Below are positions 16,613 to 26,190 of a DNA stretch of 45,126 bases, piece after piece. Numbering within the stretch: position 1 is the stretch's first letter; every line of letters begins with the position of its first letter. The stretch is from contig CACZHC010000052.1 in the NCBI GenBank assembly GCA_902780865.1, forward strand, positions 1 through 45,126. The letters are read 5' to 3'. Source of the DNA: an uncultured bacterium. GTDB taxonomy: Bacteria; Verrucomicrobiota; Kiritimatiellia; RFP12; UBA1067. A model generated the notes under the pieces. It did no database searches. It had not been told where the DNA came from and saw only the letters and a list, made by a program, of their open reading frames with translations. The translations under genes were made by a program, and so were the position numbers.

Positions 16613-18019
16613 ATGAAAAAGTTACTTTTCCTGGCCATCGCGGCCATTGCGGTGTCTGCATTTGCGGATAGGCCCAAGTATGTGTTTCTATTCATCGGCG
16701 ACGGGATGTCCGTTCCCCAGCGCATGACGGCCGAGGAGTTCTCTCGCAAGAGCGGCGCCGGTCCCCTTGCGATGAATGCGATGCCGTTCAGCGCGATGAC
16801 GCGCACCTGCTCGGCTGACTCGCTCGTGACCGACTCCGCGGCGGCGGCAACGGCGATCGCCTGCGGCACGAAGACTAAGAACCACTACTCCGGCGTCGAT
16901 CCAGAGGGGAAGCCGCTCTTCTCTTCCGCCGCGGCGGCGAAGAAGGCGGGTGTCAAAGTCGGCATTGTGACGACTGTGACGATCACGCACGCGACGCCGG
17001 CCGGCTTCTACGCCCACCGCAACAACCGCGGCGACGCCTACGGCATCTCCCTTGACCTCGCCGACTCCGGCTTTGACTTCTTCGCGGGCGGCGGTCTCGA
17101 CGTCAATGCAAAGAACACGCTGAAGCACAAGCAGTACGAGGAGTTCGGCGATGCCTACGAGTATGTCCGCTCCAAGGGCTACAAGATCGTCGAGACAAAG
17201 GACCAGTTCCTCGCGCTCAAGCCCGGCGACGGCAAGGTGTTCACCAAGTTCACGAACGGCGCTCTCGATTCGACGATCGACGCCGACGGCACCCAGCCGA
17301 CACTCGCCGAGATGGTCGCGAAGGCGACCGAGATGCTCGACGGCGAGAGCGGCTTTTTTATCATGGCCGAGGGCGGTCGCATAGACTGGGCTGGCCACGG
17401 CAACGACGCGGCGACGAATCTCCGCGACGTCCTTGCGCTTGACGAGGCGGTCAAGGTCGCGATTGAATTCCAGAACAGGCATCCCGACGACACGCTCGTC
17501 GTCGTTACGGGCGACCACGAGACCGGCGGCATGTCGATGGGCTTTGCAGGAACTGGATACGCACTCTACATGGATCGCCTCGCCAACCAGACCATGTCCG
17601 TCGGCAAGTTCGGCGACAAGGTCAATGCCGCGTTCAAGGCCAATCCCAATCTCTCGTTCGATGACGTCAAGCCGATCATTGTCGAGGCGTTTGGCTTCAA
17701 GTTCGAGGGCGACGCCAAGAAGGACGGCATGGTGCTTACCGAAACCGAGCTGAAGGGCATTGTCGAGGCGTTCAACCACGACGTCGAGTTCCACAAGTCC
17801 AAAATCGAGGAGAACTCGCAGTACGACGGCGAGAAGCGCTATCTCCTCGGCGGCGAGTGCCGCATCGTGATGTCGCACAAGTGCGGCATCGGCTGGAGCT
17901 CGGGCGCACACACCGCAATGCCAGTTCTCACGACCGCAAAGGGCCGTTGCGCCGAGAAATTCTCCGGATTCATCGAGAACACCGACATCGCGAAGGTAAT
18001 GAAGGCGTTCTACGAATGA
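16613..18019 (+). CDS. Secreted alkaline phosphatase (PhoA superfamily)
   Basis: A 468-residue exported phosphomonoesterase. A signal peptide ends near residue 18 (AFA). The first metal aspartate is in FLFIGDGMS, the nucleophile is Ser75 in the VTDSAAAATA motif, and further metal ligands lie in HATPAGFYAH, AEGGRIDWAGHGND, VVTGDHETGGM and the late SSGAHT histidine. Phosphate scavenging outside the cytoplasm is the family role; a different phospho-substrate cannot be excluded. It is the first gene of a tight four-gene operon: the next ATG overlaps its stop codon. Confidence 0.93.
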   Translation: MKKLLFLAIAAIAVSAFADRPKYVFLFIGDGMSVPQRMTAEEFSRKSGAGPLAMNAMPFSAMTRTCSADSLVTDSAAAATAIACGTKTKNHYSGVDPEGKPLFSSAAAAKKAGVKVGIVTTVTITHATPAGFYAHRNNRGDAYGISLDLADSGFDFFAGGGLDVNAKNTLKHKQYEEFGDAYEYVRSKGYKIVETKDQFLALKPGDGKVFTKFTNGALDSTIDADGTQPTLAEMVAKATEMLDGESGFFIMAEGGRIDWAGHGNDAATNLRDVLALDEAVKVAIEFQNRHPDDTLVVVTGDHETGGMSMGFAGTGYALYMDRLANQTMSVGKFGDKVNAAFKANPNLSFDDVKPIIVEAFGFKFEGDAKKDGMVLTETELKGIVEAFNHDVEFHKSKIEENSQYDGEKRYLLGGECRIVMSHKCGIGWSSGAHTAMPVLTTAKGRCAEKFSGFIENTDIAKVMKAFYE

Positions 18020-19116
18020 GGAACGCCGTCTCCGCCGCCGTTTTCGCGCTTTGCTGCGCGGCGCTTCTCCTTGTCCCAGGGCCGCGGCGCCTTGCGGATG
18101 ACGGAGTGCGGACGGTGCGGGCGGAGGTGGTCGAGACCGACGACTCGGGGCTACAGCTGCTCGGGCTTGTCGAGTTTGGTACCCAGCGACTGAAGGTGCG
18201 GCTTCCAGACGGACGCGTTTTCCAGGCCGCAAACGAGTTGCGCGCGCAACTGGAACTCGACAAGAAATTCTCAATCGGCGACACTGCGCTTGTCGTGCTG
18301 CCGCCAAGCGCGGCGGACGGCGACATCCTCGTCGCGCGCGACCACTGGCGCATGGGCTGGGGCTTCGCGTTCTTCGGTGGCTTCTGCGTTCTTCTCTGCG
18401 TGTTCGGAGGTTGGACTGGGTTGAAGGCGCTTTTCAGCTTCGTCTTTAGTTGCCTTGTCGTTTGGAAGCTTCTCATACCCCTCGTCCTTGCTGGATGGCA
18501 TGCGTCAACCGTCGTCTTCATTTCGGTCGCCGCGCTGACGGGTGTAATAATGTATCTCGTCGCCGGCTGGACTAAAAAGGGCTTTAGTGCGTTTGCGGGG
18601 TCGATGCTCGGCGTCGTCGCGTCGCTTGCGCTCGCCCATTTCTTCGGGCGCGTCATGAACGTCAACGGCGCGACGATGCCTTTCGCGCAGCAGCTGCTCT
18701 ACTCGGGATTTTCGGGGCTCGATCTGCAGGACGTCTTCTTCGGTGCAATCGTGCTCGCTTCTTCCGGCGCGGTGATGGACCTCGGCATGGACATCGCGGC
18801 AGGCGTAGAGGAAGTGCACAGGCACAGCCCGTCTCTCGGGTTCCGCGAGCTTGCGGCATCTGGCGTCAGGATAGGAAGGGCAGTCGTCGGCACGATGACG
18901 ACGACGCTTTTGCTCGCCTATTCGGGCGGCTACCTCACGCTGCTCATGGTGTTCGCAACGCAGGGCACGGCGCCGATGGACTTTCTCAACTCGACGCTCG
19001 TTTCGGCGGAGCTCGTGAAGACGCTTGTAGGAAGCTTTGGCCTCGTCCTTGTCGCGCCGTTCACGGCCATCGTCTCGGCCGCGGTCTATGCACGCGGCGG
19101 CAAGGGGGTGGCCTAG
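18016..19116 (+). CDS. YibE/F-like multi-pass membrane protein
   Basis: A 366-residue protein whose ATG overlaps the alkaline phosphatase stop (ATGA). An N-terminal hydrophobic segment, a soluble beta-rich region of about 80 residues (RAEVVETDDSG...GDTALVVLP) and then about seven membrane segments starting at WGFAFFGGFCVLLCVFGG match the YibE/F family. Conserved polar spots in the membrane part include SSGAVMDLGMDIAAGVEEV and VGTMTTTLLLAYSGG. The family's biochemical role is not established; transport has been suggested. The stop is two bases before uvrB. Confidence 0.85.
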   Translation: MRNAVSAAVFALCCAALLLVPGPRRLADDGVRTVRAEVVETDDSGLQLLGLVEFGTQRLKVRLPDGRVFQAANELRAQLELDKKFSIGDTALVVLPPSAADGDILVARDHWRMGWGFAFFGGFCVLLCVFGGWTGLKALFSFVFSCLVVWKLLIPLVLAGWHASTVVFISVAALTGVIMYLVAGWTKKGFSAFAGSMLGVVASLALAHFFGRVMNVNGATMPFAQQLLYSGFSGLDLQDVFFGAIVLASSGAVMDLGMDIAAGVEEVHRHSPSLGFRELAASGVRIGRAVVGTMTTTLLLAYSGGYLTLLMVFATQGTAPMDFLNSTLVSAELVKTLVGSFGLVLVAPFTAIVSAAVYARGGKGVA

Positions 19117-19118
19117 TC

Positions 19119-21110
19119 ATGGCGCGGGCACCTGCCAAGTCGACTGGAGTCTTCGCGCTCAAGTCGAAGTTCAAGCCTACGGGCGACCAGCCAGAGGCGA
19201 TAGCCGCGCTGTACGAGGGGCTTAAACGAGGCGAAGACCGGCTTGTCCTGCAAGGCGTCACGGGTTCAGGAAAAACCTTCACGATGGCGAACCTCATCGC
19301 AAAGTGGGGTCGTCCGACGCTGATCCTCTCGCACAACAAGACGCTCGCCGCCCAGCTCTTTGCGGAACTCAAGGAGTTCTTCCCCGAGAACGCTGTCGAG
19401 TATTTCATTTCGTACTACGACTACTACCAGCCAGAGGCGTACATTCCGCAGACCGACACGTACATCGAAAAGGACGCGTCGATAAACGAGGAGATTGAGC
19501 GCTACCGCCTTGCGGCGACGAACGCGCTCATTGCAAGGCGCGATGTTATCGTCGTCTCGTCGGTGAGCTGCATTTACGGTCTCGGCGAGTCGGACGAATA
19601 CCGCGACCTCGCCGTCGGCTTCAAGGTGGGCGAGGCGCTGTCGCGCGAGCGGCTTCTCTCGCGTCTCGTCGAGGCGCAGTACGTCAGGAACGACTACGAT
19701 TTCGCTCCTGGCGCGTTTCGCGTGCGCGGCGACGTGGTGGACGTCTTTCCCGCCTACGAGACGAAGGCGATCAGGGTCGAGTTCTTCGGCGACGAGATCG
19801 ATTCTATCCGCGAGCTTGATCCCCTGACTGGGAAGTGTGGCGTCTCGATGCCTGCCGCCGTCGTAACGCCCGCAAAACAGTTCGTCATGGGCAAGGACAA
19901 GTTCGAGGCGGCGTTCACGCGAATCGAAGCAGAGCTCGACGAGCGCCTCAAGTTCTTTTCCTCAAAGGGCAAGCTTCTTGAGGCGCAGCGCCTTAAGGAG
20001 CGGACTGAATACGACATCGAGATGATGCGCGAGCTCGGTTACTGCAACGGCATAGAGAACTACTCGCGCCCGCTTTCGGGACGCGCACCAGGCTCTCCGC
20101 CGGAGTGCCTTCTCGACTATTTCCCAGACGATTTCCTCACGATCATAGACGAGAGCCATGTCTCGGTGCCGCAGATACGCGCGATGTACAATGGCGACCA
20201 GGCAAGAAAGCAGAAGCTCGTCGACTTCGGTTTCCGCCTTCCGAGCGCAAAGGACAACAGGCCCTTGAAGTTCGACGAGTTCAACGCGAAGGTTCACCAG
20301 ATCGTCTACTGCTCGGCGACCCCGGGCGACTACGAGTACGAACAGTCGAAGACGGTCGCGGAACAGGTGATACGACCGACGGGACTTCTCGATCCCGTGA
20401 TCGAGCTGCGCCCGCTCGCGAACCAGATTGACGACCTCGTGGCGGAGATCAAGCGCGTCGTCGAGCAGAAGGACCGCGTCTTCGTCACGACGCTCACGAA
20501 GCGCTCGTCCGAAGACTTGACGCAGTATCTCCACGGGACCGGCATACGCGTAGAGTACCTTCATAGCGACATCGACGCCATAGAGCGCGTCTCGATACTC
20601 CATCGGCTGAGGAAGGGCGAGTTCGACGTTCTCGTCGGGATCAACCTCCTGCGTGAAGGCCTCGACCTTCCGGAAGTCGCGCTTGTCGCGATTCTCGACG
20701 CCGACAAGGAGGGGTTCTTGAGATCCACGACTTCGCTCGTGCAGACGGCCGGGCGGACGGCCCGCCACGAGAAGGGGCGCGTCATACTCTACGCCGACAG
20801 GAAGACGGACGCGATAAAGGACTTGCTGCGCATCACGAAGGCGCACCGCGAAAAGCAGATCGCCTACAACGAGAAGCACGGCATCGTGCCGAAGTCGGTG
20901 AAGCGCGCGATAAACGAGTCGGCGTATGTCTTTGCGGCCGGCTCCGCGGCGTCTGCGGCTCCCAGTACGCGCGATGGGATTCCCGTAGCGGACATCTTGG
21001 CGGAACTCGAGCGCGACATGCTCGAGGCGGCGGACAATCTTGAATTCGAACGCGCGGCGTATCTGCGCGACCAGATAAGGGAAATCAAGCGGAAGAGAGG
21101 CAGAAGATGA
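19119..21110 (+). CDS. uvrB: Excinuclease ABC subunit B
   Basis: A 663-residue DNA-damage recognition helicase of nucleotide excision repair; it is loaded by UvrA and recruits UvrC. Walker A is GVTGSGKT at residues 46-53. The DNA-gripping beta hairpin YYDYYQPEAYIP is intact, followed by the EKDASINEEIERYR segment. Helicase motifs include TIIDESHV, QIVYCSATPGDYE, EGLDLPEVALVAILDADKEGFLRS and QTAGRTARH. A C-terminal UVR motif (LERDMLEAADNLEFERAAYLRDQI) for UvrC contact is present. Length is normal. Confidence 0.98.
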   Translation: MARAPAKSTGVFALKSKFKPTGDQPEAIAALYEGLKRGEDRLVLQGVTGSGKTFTMANLIAKWGRPTLILSHNKTLAAQLFAELKEFFPENAVEYFISYYDYYQPEAYIPQTDTYIEKDASINEEIERYRLAATNALIARRDVIVVSSVSCIYGLGESDEYRDLAVGFKVGEALSRERLLSRLVEAQYVRNDYDFAPGAFRVRGDVVDVFPAYETKAIRVEFFGDEIDSIRELDPLTGKCGVSMPAAVVTPAKQFVMGKDKFEAAFTRIEAELDERLKFFSSKGKLLEAQRLKERTEYDIEMMRELGYCNGIENYSRPLSGRAPGSPPECLLDYFPDDFLTIIDESHVSVPQIRAMYNGDQARKQKLVDFGFRLPSAKDNRPLKFDEFNAKVHQIVYCSATPGDYEYEQSKTVAEQVIRPTGLLDPVIELRPLANQIDDLVAEIKRVVEQKDRVFVTTLTKRSSEDLTQYLHGTGIRVEYLHSDIDAIERVSILHRLRKGEFDVLVGINLLREGLDLPEVALVAILDADKEGFLRSTTSLVQTAGRTARHEKGRVILYADRKTDAIKDLLRITKAHREKQIAYNEKHGIVPKSVKRAINESAYVFAAGSAASAAPSTRDGIPVADILAELERDMLEAADNLEFERAAYLRDQIREIKRKRGRR

Positions 21111-23767
21111 AGAAGAGCGCCCATGAACAGTACGATGAGCTGAGCTCGCAAAGTGCGATGAAGCGTGCGCTGCATTCGATCCGCACGCGGTATTCGCTTG
21201 CGACGGCTTTCCTGATCCTTCTGTGCCTTGCAGTGTTCTACATCGGCGGACGCATCGTCCTCGTTCACATGATGCGGGAGGCCGAGCACCAAGTCGAGGA
21301 GATAGGGTACGATATCTCTCGTCTCGCATACAGCCACGCGGACATGGTGGTGAAGGAAAACAGCAAGAGCGCTGGAGAAATTGCGCTCTTGGTCGCAAAG
21401 GGAGATGAGGTGTCTACAATACTCACACGGCCGGAATTCGATAAAATATCTCTTGTCCTCGCGTTTTCTGGTTCAGGCATTTTTGCTTCTGGTGCGGCGA
21501 GAGGGACAGATGGCATTTTGGCCATATCGCCTGCCGACATCGCTCCTTATATCGAGCGATTCTCCGAATGGCTTGCCCCTGACGGCGATAGCCACTCTCC
21601 TTCTGTTGGACTCGTGCAGTTGTGTGGAAGGGCCCACTACGTCTTCGTCGTACCATCCGAAAAGAATGCCATGTCGCGTGTAGTTGTTGGAACTCCGTTC
21701 GATTCCGCAGTGTTCACGTCGAGCGTCAATGACGGCTTCTCCGGTCTTGATGTGCGCGTTGTCAACCGCAAGGTAGCAGTCACGGTGTCGTTGTCGTCAA
21801 CTGCAAAGGCAGCACAGCTCGCCAGTGAGGGTACTGCGGGATTTGGCATCGTGCCGATGCTTTCCGAGGCGATGAGCTTCTACTCCGGCGGTTTTTGGAA
21901 CCTTGGCTCGAATCCTTACGAGGCAGTGTTCGCGCTTCGCGACATCGCAGGCAACGCAGTGTCCATGATCTCCGTGTCGCTTCCAACGTCGCTCGCTACC
22001 GTGACGCGGTCGGCGCTTGGCCGTTTCACGTTCTTCATCTCAATGGTTGGAATAGTCCTCATCCTGCCAATCTTCTGGTTCCAGGGAAGGGTGCTGCTCA
22101 ATCCGCTGACAAAGATGACAGAGGCAATTCGCGACCTTGGAGAGCGCCATGAGGACATAGACTGTCCGTCTCTCGAATGGAAAGGCAACGACGAGTTCGC
22201 AATGCTTGCCATGTCCGTCAACAGGATGCTCGAGACGATAACGGAACGAACCGTCAAGATCGCCCAGGTGGAGGCACGGCACAGGGCGCTTATCGACGGA
22301 TTGCCGGATGCGCTCGCAGTCTTCGACAGACGAGGCCGCCTTGTCGCCGTGAACAAGCAGCCCGAGGGAACGCCGCCCCTTCCCGGGATGGTTCACGGCG
22401 AAGCTCCGAGCGCAGAGGTGTTCGGCGAAGACGGGGCAAAGGCTATTGCAAAGGCGATCGCCACCGTCTTCGAGACGGCGTCGGTGCAGGCGGTGCGCCT
22501 TGAGTCGCACGGCGACGAGCCGCGGAACTTCGAGGTGCGCATTACGCGCATGGACGAGGTGTTCGCGCTTGCGATAGTCCGCGACGTCACGCGGGAAGCC
22601 GCCGAGCACAAGCTGCGGCTCGCCGCCGAGGCGCGCTCCCTCGACGCTTCCAAGCGCGAATCGCTTACGCTCCTCGCCGCAGGCATCGCCCACGACGTCA
22701 ACAACGTCCTTTCCGTAATCCTGAACACTGTGGAGTCGGCCGCGGCGGACTCAGGTTCCGGGCTTGACATCGTCGCCATACGCGACGCGGTCATGCGTGG
22801 TTCGCGCATGACCAAGGAGCTGATGGCCTTCGCGGGCGACAACAAGGTGTCTCTCCTAAGGGCGTCGCCAGAATTCTTCGTAAAGGACATCCAGGCGCTT
22901 GCCTCGCATGTCGTCAGCGGCAATGTAGCGATATCCTATGCGCTTGCAGAGGGCTTGCCGGACGTGGACGCCGACCCTAACCAGTTCTGGAAGGTGTTCT
23001 TCAACATCATAAAGAACGCGACCGAGGCGCTTGGCGATCGTCCAGGCCATATCAACATATCTACCGAGGCGTTCTATATGACCGAGGAGGCGGCAACCTT
23101 GTTCACTTCGGCAAACCCCATTCCACCCGGTCCAGGCGTCCTGTTCAAGATTGCCGACGACGGTCCCGGGATACCACCTGACCTCCTGCCCAAGCTATTC
23201 GACCCGTACGTGTCCTCCAAGTCGCTCGGGCGCGGTCTCGGTCTTGCCACGGTGCGAACCATCGTGGAGGCGCACGGCGGCGGCATCAAGGTTGAAAGCG
23301 TCATAGACCATGGCACGACGTTCAACATATTCCTGCCGCAGACAAAACTGCCGAACGATTCCAAAGGGATCGCCAACGCCCAGGAGAAAACGCCCGGCTC
23401 GCTGCCGTCCGAGGTCCTTGTCGTAGATGACGACGAGGCGATACTCAAGACGCTCTCCATATTGCTGAAGTCGCTCGGCGTGTCTGCCCATGTGGCGCGC
23501 GACCGTGTTTCCGCGCTTGCGGTGATGAGGCGATATACCAGCCGCATCGGCGCAGTCCTTATGGACGCCCACATAGGCGGCGTAGACGTCGTGCGGCTTT
23601 TCGAGGCGTTCCGCCTCACTGCGAAAGACATTCCGATCGTCGTGGTGTCTGGTTCCTCTGAGGAAAACATACGCAATATGTTCGGTACTTGCAAGTACGA
23701 CGGGTTCCTTGGAAAGCCGTTTACGTTAGAAGAGCTCAAGACGACGCTGCTCGACGTCTGCGGATAG
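21107..23767 (+). CDS. Membrane hybrid sensor histidine kinase/response regulator
   Basis: An 886-residue protein overlapping uvrB by four bases. TM1 is about residues 30-52 and TM2 about 306-328, enclosing a roughly 250-residue extracytoplasmic sensor region with no recognised motif. After TM2 come a HAMP-like linker, a PAS domain (about 385-500), a dimerisation helix with phospho-acceptor His529 in AAGIAHDVNNVLSV, and an ATPase domain with NIIKNATEAL, DDGPGIPPDLL and GRGLGLATVRTIVEAHGG. A C-terminal receiver domain begins VLVVDDDEAILKT with phospho-acceptor Asp820 in LMDAHIGG. The layout resembles the CckA type. No separate response regulator or phosphotransfer gene is nearby, so the signal probably moves on to a distant partner. 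The stimulus is unknown. Confidence 0.92.
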   Translation: MKKSAHEQYDELSSQSAMKRALHSIRTRYSLATAFLILLCLAVFYIGGRIVLVHMMREAEHQVEEIGYDISRLAYSHADMVVKENSKSAGEIALLVAKGDEVSTILTRPEFDKISLVLAFSGSGIFASGAARGTDGILAISPADIAPYIERFSEWLAPDGDSHSPSVGLVQLCGRAHYVFVVPSEKNAMSRVVVGTPFDSAVFTSSVNDGFSGLDVRVVNRKVAVTVSLSSTAKAAQLASEGTAGFGIVPMLSEAMSFYSGGFWNLGSNPYEAVFALRDIAGNAVSMISVSLPTSLATVTRSALGRFTFFISMVGIVLILPIFWFQGRVLLNPLTKMTEAIRDLGERHEDIDCPSLEWKGNDEFAMLAMSVNRMLETITERTVKIAQVEARHRALIDGLPDALAVFDRRGRLVAVNKQPEGTPPLPGMVHGEAPSAEVFGEDGAKAIAKAIATVFETASVQAVRLESHGDEPRNFEVRITRMDEVFALAIVRDVTREAAEHKLRLAAEARSLDASKRESLTLLAAGIAHDVNNVLSVILNTVESAAADSGSGLDIVAIRDAVMRGSRMTKELMAFAGDNKVSLLRASPEFFVKDIQALASHVVSGNVAISYALAEGLPDVDADPNQFWKVFFNIIKNATEALGDRPGHINISTEAFYMTEEAATLFTSANPIPPGPGVLFKIADDGPGIPPDLLPKLFDPYVSSKSLGRGLGLATVRTIVEAHGGGIKVESVIDHGTTFNIFLPQTKLPNDSKGIANAQEKTPGSLPSEVLVVDDDEAILKTLSILLKSLGVSAHVARDRVSALAVMRRYTSRIGAVLMDAHIGGVDVVRLFEAFRLTAKDIPIVVVSGSSEENIRNMFGTCKYDGFLGKPFTLEELKTTLLDVCG

Positions 23768-23802
23768 CCGTTTTCGACTGGCATTTTGACCTTGTTTCGC
23801 CA

Positions 23803-23831
23803 TTGCGCTATCAAGCGGAAAATAGTATAAT
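23803..23831 (+). promoter_or_regulatory. Promoter of guaB operon
   Basis: TTGCGC at 23803-23808 and TATAAT at 23826-23831 are separated by 17 bases. The leader of about 30 bases contains a small hairpin (CGTGC, loop GCCT, GCACG at 23848-23861) and a GAGGTG ribosome-binding site at 23861-23866 just before the ATG at 23870. Confidence 0.65.
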
Positions 23832-23869
23832 GTCACTAAAAAGGACACGTGCGCCTGCACGAGGTGAAT

Positions 23870-25366
23870 ATGAACAAGTATCTTGACGATTTCATGAAGA
23901 CTTTCCCCTACGAGGGGCTTACTTACGACGACGTGACTCTCGTCACGCAGTACGCCGACTTTCTTCCGGACGACGCGTCGCTCGAGACGAAGCTCACGAG
24001 CCGCACGACGATGAAGATTCCGTTCATCTCCGCGGCGATGGACACCGTGACAGAGGCGCCGATGGCCATTGCCATGGCGATTGCGGGCGGCATCGGCGTA
24101 ATACACAAGAATCTCGAGGAGGACGACCAGGCGAAGGAGGTCGCGAAGGTCAAGAACTACCTCAACGGCATGATCGCGAAGCCCATCTGCTTCCATGCGA
24201 ACGACGACATCTCGTTCCTCCGCTCCGAGAAGAAGCGCATGGGGCTCAAGTTCAACGGCTTCCCCGTGCTCGACTCCGACGACCGCCTCGTCGGAATGAT
24301 CACTTCGTCCGACATGCGCTTCGCGCCGATGGAGGCCAAGAAGCTCAAGGACGTCATGCAGCCCGCGCCGATCACGGCGAAGCCCGGCACCTCGCTCAAG
24401 AAGGCCTACGAACTCATGCGCGCCGCGAAAGTCGGCAAGCTTCCGCTCGTTGACAAGGATGGACGCGTAGTGGGTCTCTACAGCTTTACGGACGTCGCGC
24501 GAATCATCGAGAACCCGAATGCGGCCTACAACTGCGACGACAAGTTCCGCCTCAGGGTCTCCGCGTCGGTTTCCGGCGGAAAGGGCGACCTTACGCGCAT
24601 GGAGAAGCTTGCTGACGCCGGAGTAGACTGTGTCGTTGTTGACTCGGCGCACGGCCACTCCAAGGGCATCATGGAGATGACGAAGTACATCGTGAAGCAC
24701 TTCCCGAAGGTAGACGTCATCGCCGGCAACATTGCGACGGGCGAGGCTGCAAAGGCGCTCGCCAAGTGCGGCGCACACGCCGTCAAGGTCGGCATCGGGC
24801 CTGGCTCGATCTGCACGACGCGCGTAGTCTGCGGCGTAGGCATCCCGCAGCTCACGGCGGTGTACAATGCCGCGAAGGCGCTTAGGGGCAGCGGTGTAGC
24901 GGTCATTGCGGACGGTGGCATCAAGCTCTCTGGCGACGTTCCGAAGGCAATTGCCGCAGGCGCTGATTCTGTGATGCTCGGCTCCGTCCTCGCAGGCACC
25001 GAGGAGAGCCCGGGCGAGAAGATATACTCGAACGGCCGCCAGTATGTCGTCTACCGCGGCATGGGATCGATGGCCGCGCTCAAGAACGGCAAGGGTTCGC
25101 GTGCGCGCTACTTCCAGGACAACGAGGCGGAAGACGATCTCGTGCCTCAGGGCATCGAGGGAATGGTTCCCTACTCCGGTCACGTGAAGTCTATCATGAC
25201 GCAGTTCTGCGGCGGCCTCAAGGCGTCGCTCGGCTACTGCGGCACCAAGACGATTGCGGAACTCCAGGAGCGAGGCAAGTTCTACCGCGTGACCGCGGCT
25301 GGCCAGCGCGAGGCGCGTCCGCACGACATCACCATCACCAAGGAAGCTCCCAACTACCGCACATGA
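23870..25366 (+). CDS. guaB: Inosine-5'-monophosphate dehydrogenase
   Basis: A 498-residue NAD-dependent enzyme converting IMP to XMP, the committed step to guanine nucleotides. The barrel starts TYDDVTLVTQYADFLP, is interrupted by two CBS motifs (about residues 95-215) and resumes with VVDSAHGHS, AGNIATGEAA and the catalytic loop GIGPGSICTTRVV (Cys315). Downstream are ADGGIKLSGDV, MLGSVLAGTEESPG and the YRGMGSM segment. ATG 23870 is chosen over the in-frame GTG at 23849 because it sits correctly after the GAGGTG site and matches family N-termini. The lepB ATG overlaps its stop. Confidence 0.97.
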   Translation: MNKYLDDFMKTFPYEGLTYDDVTLVTQYADFLPDDASLETKLTSRTTMKIPFISAAMDTVTEAPMAIAMAIAGGIGVIHKNLEEDDQAKEVAKVKNYLNGMIAKPICFHANDDISFLRSEKKRMGLKFNGFPVLDSDDRLVGMITSSDMRFAPMEAKKLKDVMQPAPITAKPGTSLKKAYELMRAAKVGKLPLVDKDGRVVGLYSFTDVARIIENPNAAYNCDDKFRLRVSASVSGGKGDLTRMEKLADAGVDCVVVDSAHGHSKGIMEMTKYIVKHFPKVDVIAGNIATGEAAKALAKCGAHAVKVGIGPGSICTTRVVCGVGIPQLTAVYNAAKALRGSGVAVIADGGIKLSGDVPKAIAAGADSVMLGSVLAGTEESPGEKIYSNGRQYVVYRGMGSMAALKNGKGSRARYFQDNEAEDDLVPQGIEGMVPYSGHVKSIMTQFCGGLKASLGYCGTKTIAELQERGKFYRVTAAGQREARPHDITITKEAPNYRT

Positions 25367-26190
25367 GCGAGATTACCGAGGGTTTCAAGGTCCCGGACGG
25401 GCCGACTGCGGACGAAAGACCGGCCAAGACCTGGCAGGACTACGGCCGCGAGTGGCTTGACACGCTCGTCGTCGCAATCTCCGTCGCGATGTGCTTCCGC
25501 GCCTACTTCTACGAGCCGTTCAACATCCCGACCGGCTCCATGCAGGAGACCCTCTGGGGCTACCACACTGTCGCAAACGTCGAGAAGGGGACGTGGGACG
25601 TGTTCCCGCTTTCGATCCTGAAGTGGCTTTGGACGGGTGAGCGTGTAGTCGACTACAAGGCACCGGCATCCGGCATGGCGCGCGTGACGCCGCGCAACGA
25701 CGGTTTCGCCAACATCCGCATCGGTGCGAGCGACAAGACGTTCAAGCTGCCGACTGACGCGTGCAACAGCCTGAGGAACCAGCACTTCCGCGCAGGCGAA
25801 ACGTTCTGGAAGGGCGCGATAGTGACGGGCGACTTCATCTTCGTGAACCGCTGGATATGGAACTTCAGGAAGCCCCGCAACGGCGACGTGATGATCTTCG
25901 CTACGACTGGCATCGAGGGGCTTCCGCAGGGCACCCACTACATCAAGCGCATGAAGGCGACGCCTGGCGAAACATATGTTCTTGAACATCTGCCGACCGA
26001 CGGGCAGGGGCATGTGCGCGAAGACCTTCCAAAGACAGTGACTATGGGCGAAGACGAATACTTCGCCTGCGGAGACAATTTCAACAACAGCTACGACAGC
26101 CGCTACTGGGGACCCGTTCCCGGTTCAAAACTGCGGGGCGTCGGCAGCGTTGTTTTTTGGCCATTCAACGGATGGAGGATCATACGATGA
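25363..26190 (+). CDS. lepB: Signal peptidase I with an unusual insertion
   Basis: A 275-residue membrane serine protease that cleaves signal peptides from exported proteins. One membrane helix (about residues 32-50) leads into the catalytic serine Ser59 in NIPTGSMQETL. The general base is Lys195 in HYIKRMKATPGE, and the late box GDNFNNSYDSRYWGPV is intact. In most family members the GDxIxV box follows the serine box within roughly 20 residues; here it appears at residue 156 (GDFIFVNRW), so about 75-80 extra residues lie between. Four-base overlaps with guaB before and the kinase after imply coupled translation. Confidence 0.93.
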   Translation: MSEITEGFKVPDGPTADERPAKTWQDYGREWLDTLVVAISVAMCFRAYFYEPFNIPTGSMQETLWGYHTVANVEKGTWDVFPLSILKWLWTGERVVDYKAPASGMARVTPRNDGFANIRIGASDKTFKLPTDACNSLRNQHFRAGETFWKGAIVTGDFIFVNRWIWNFRKPRNGDVMIFATTGIEGLPQGTHYIKRMKATPGETYVLEHLPTDGQGHVREDLPKTVTMGEDEYFACGDNFNNSYDSRYWGPVPGSKLRGVGSVVFWPFNGWRIIR

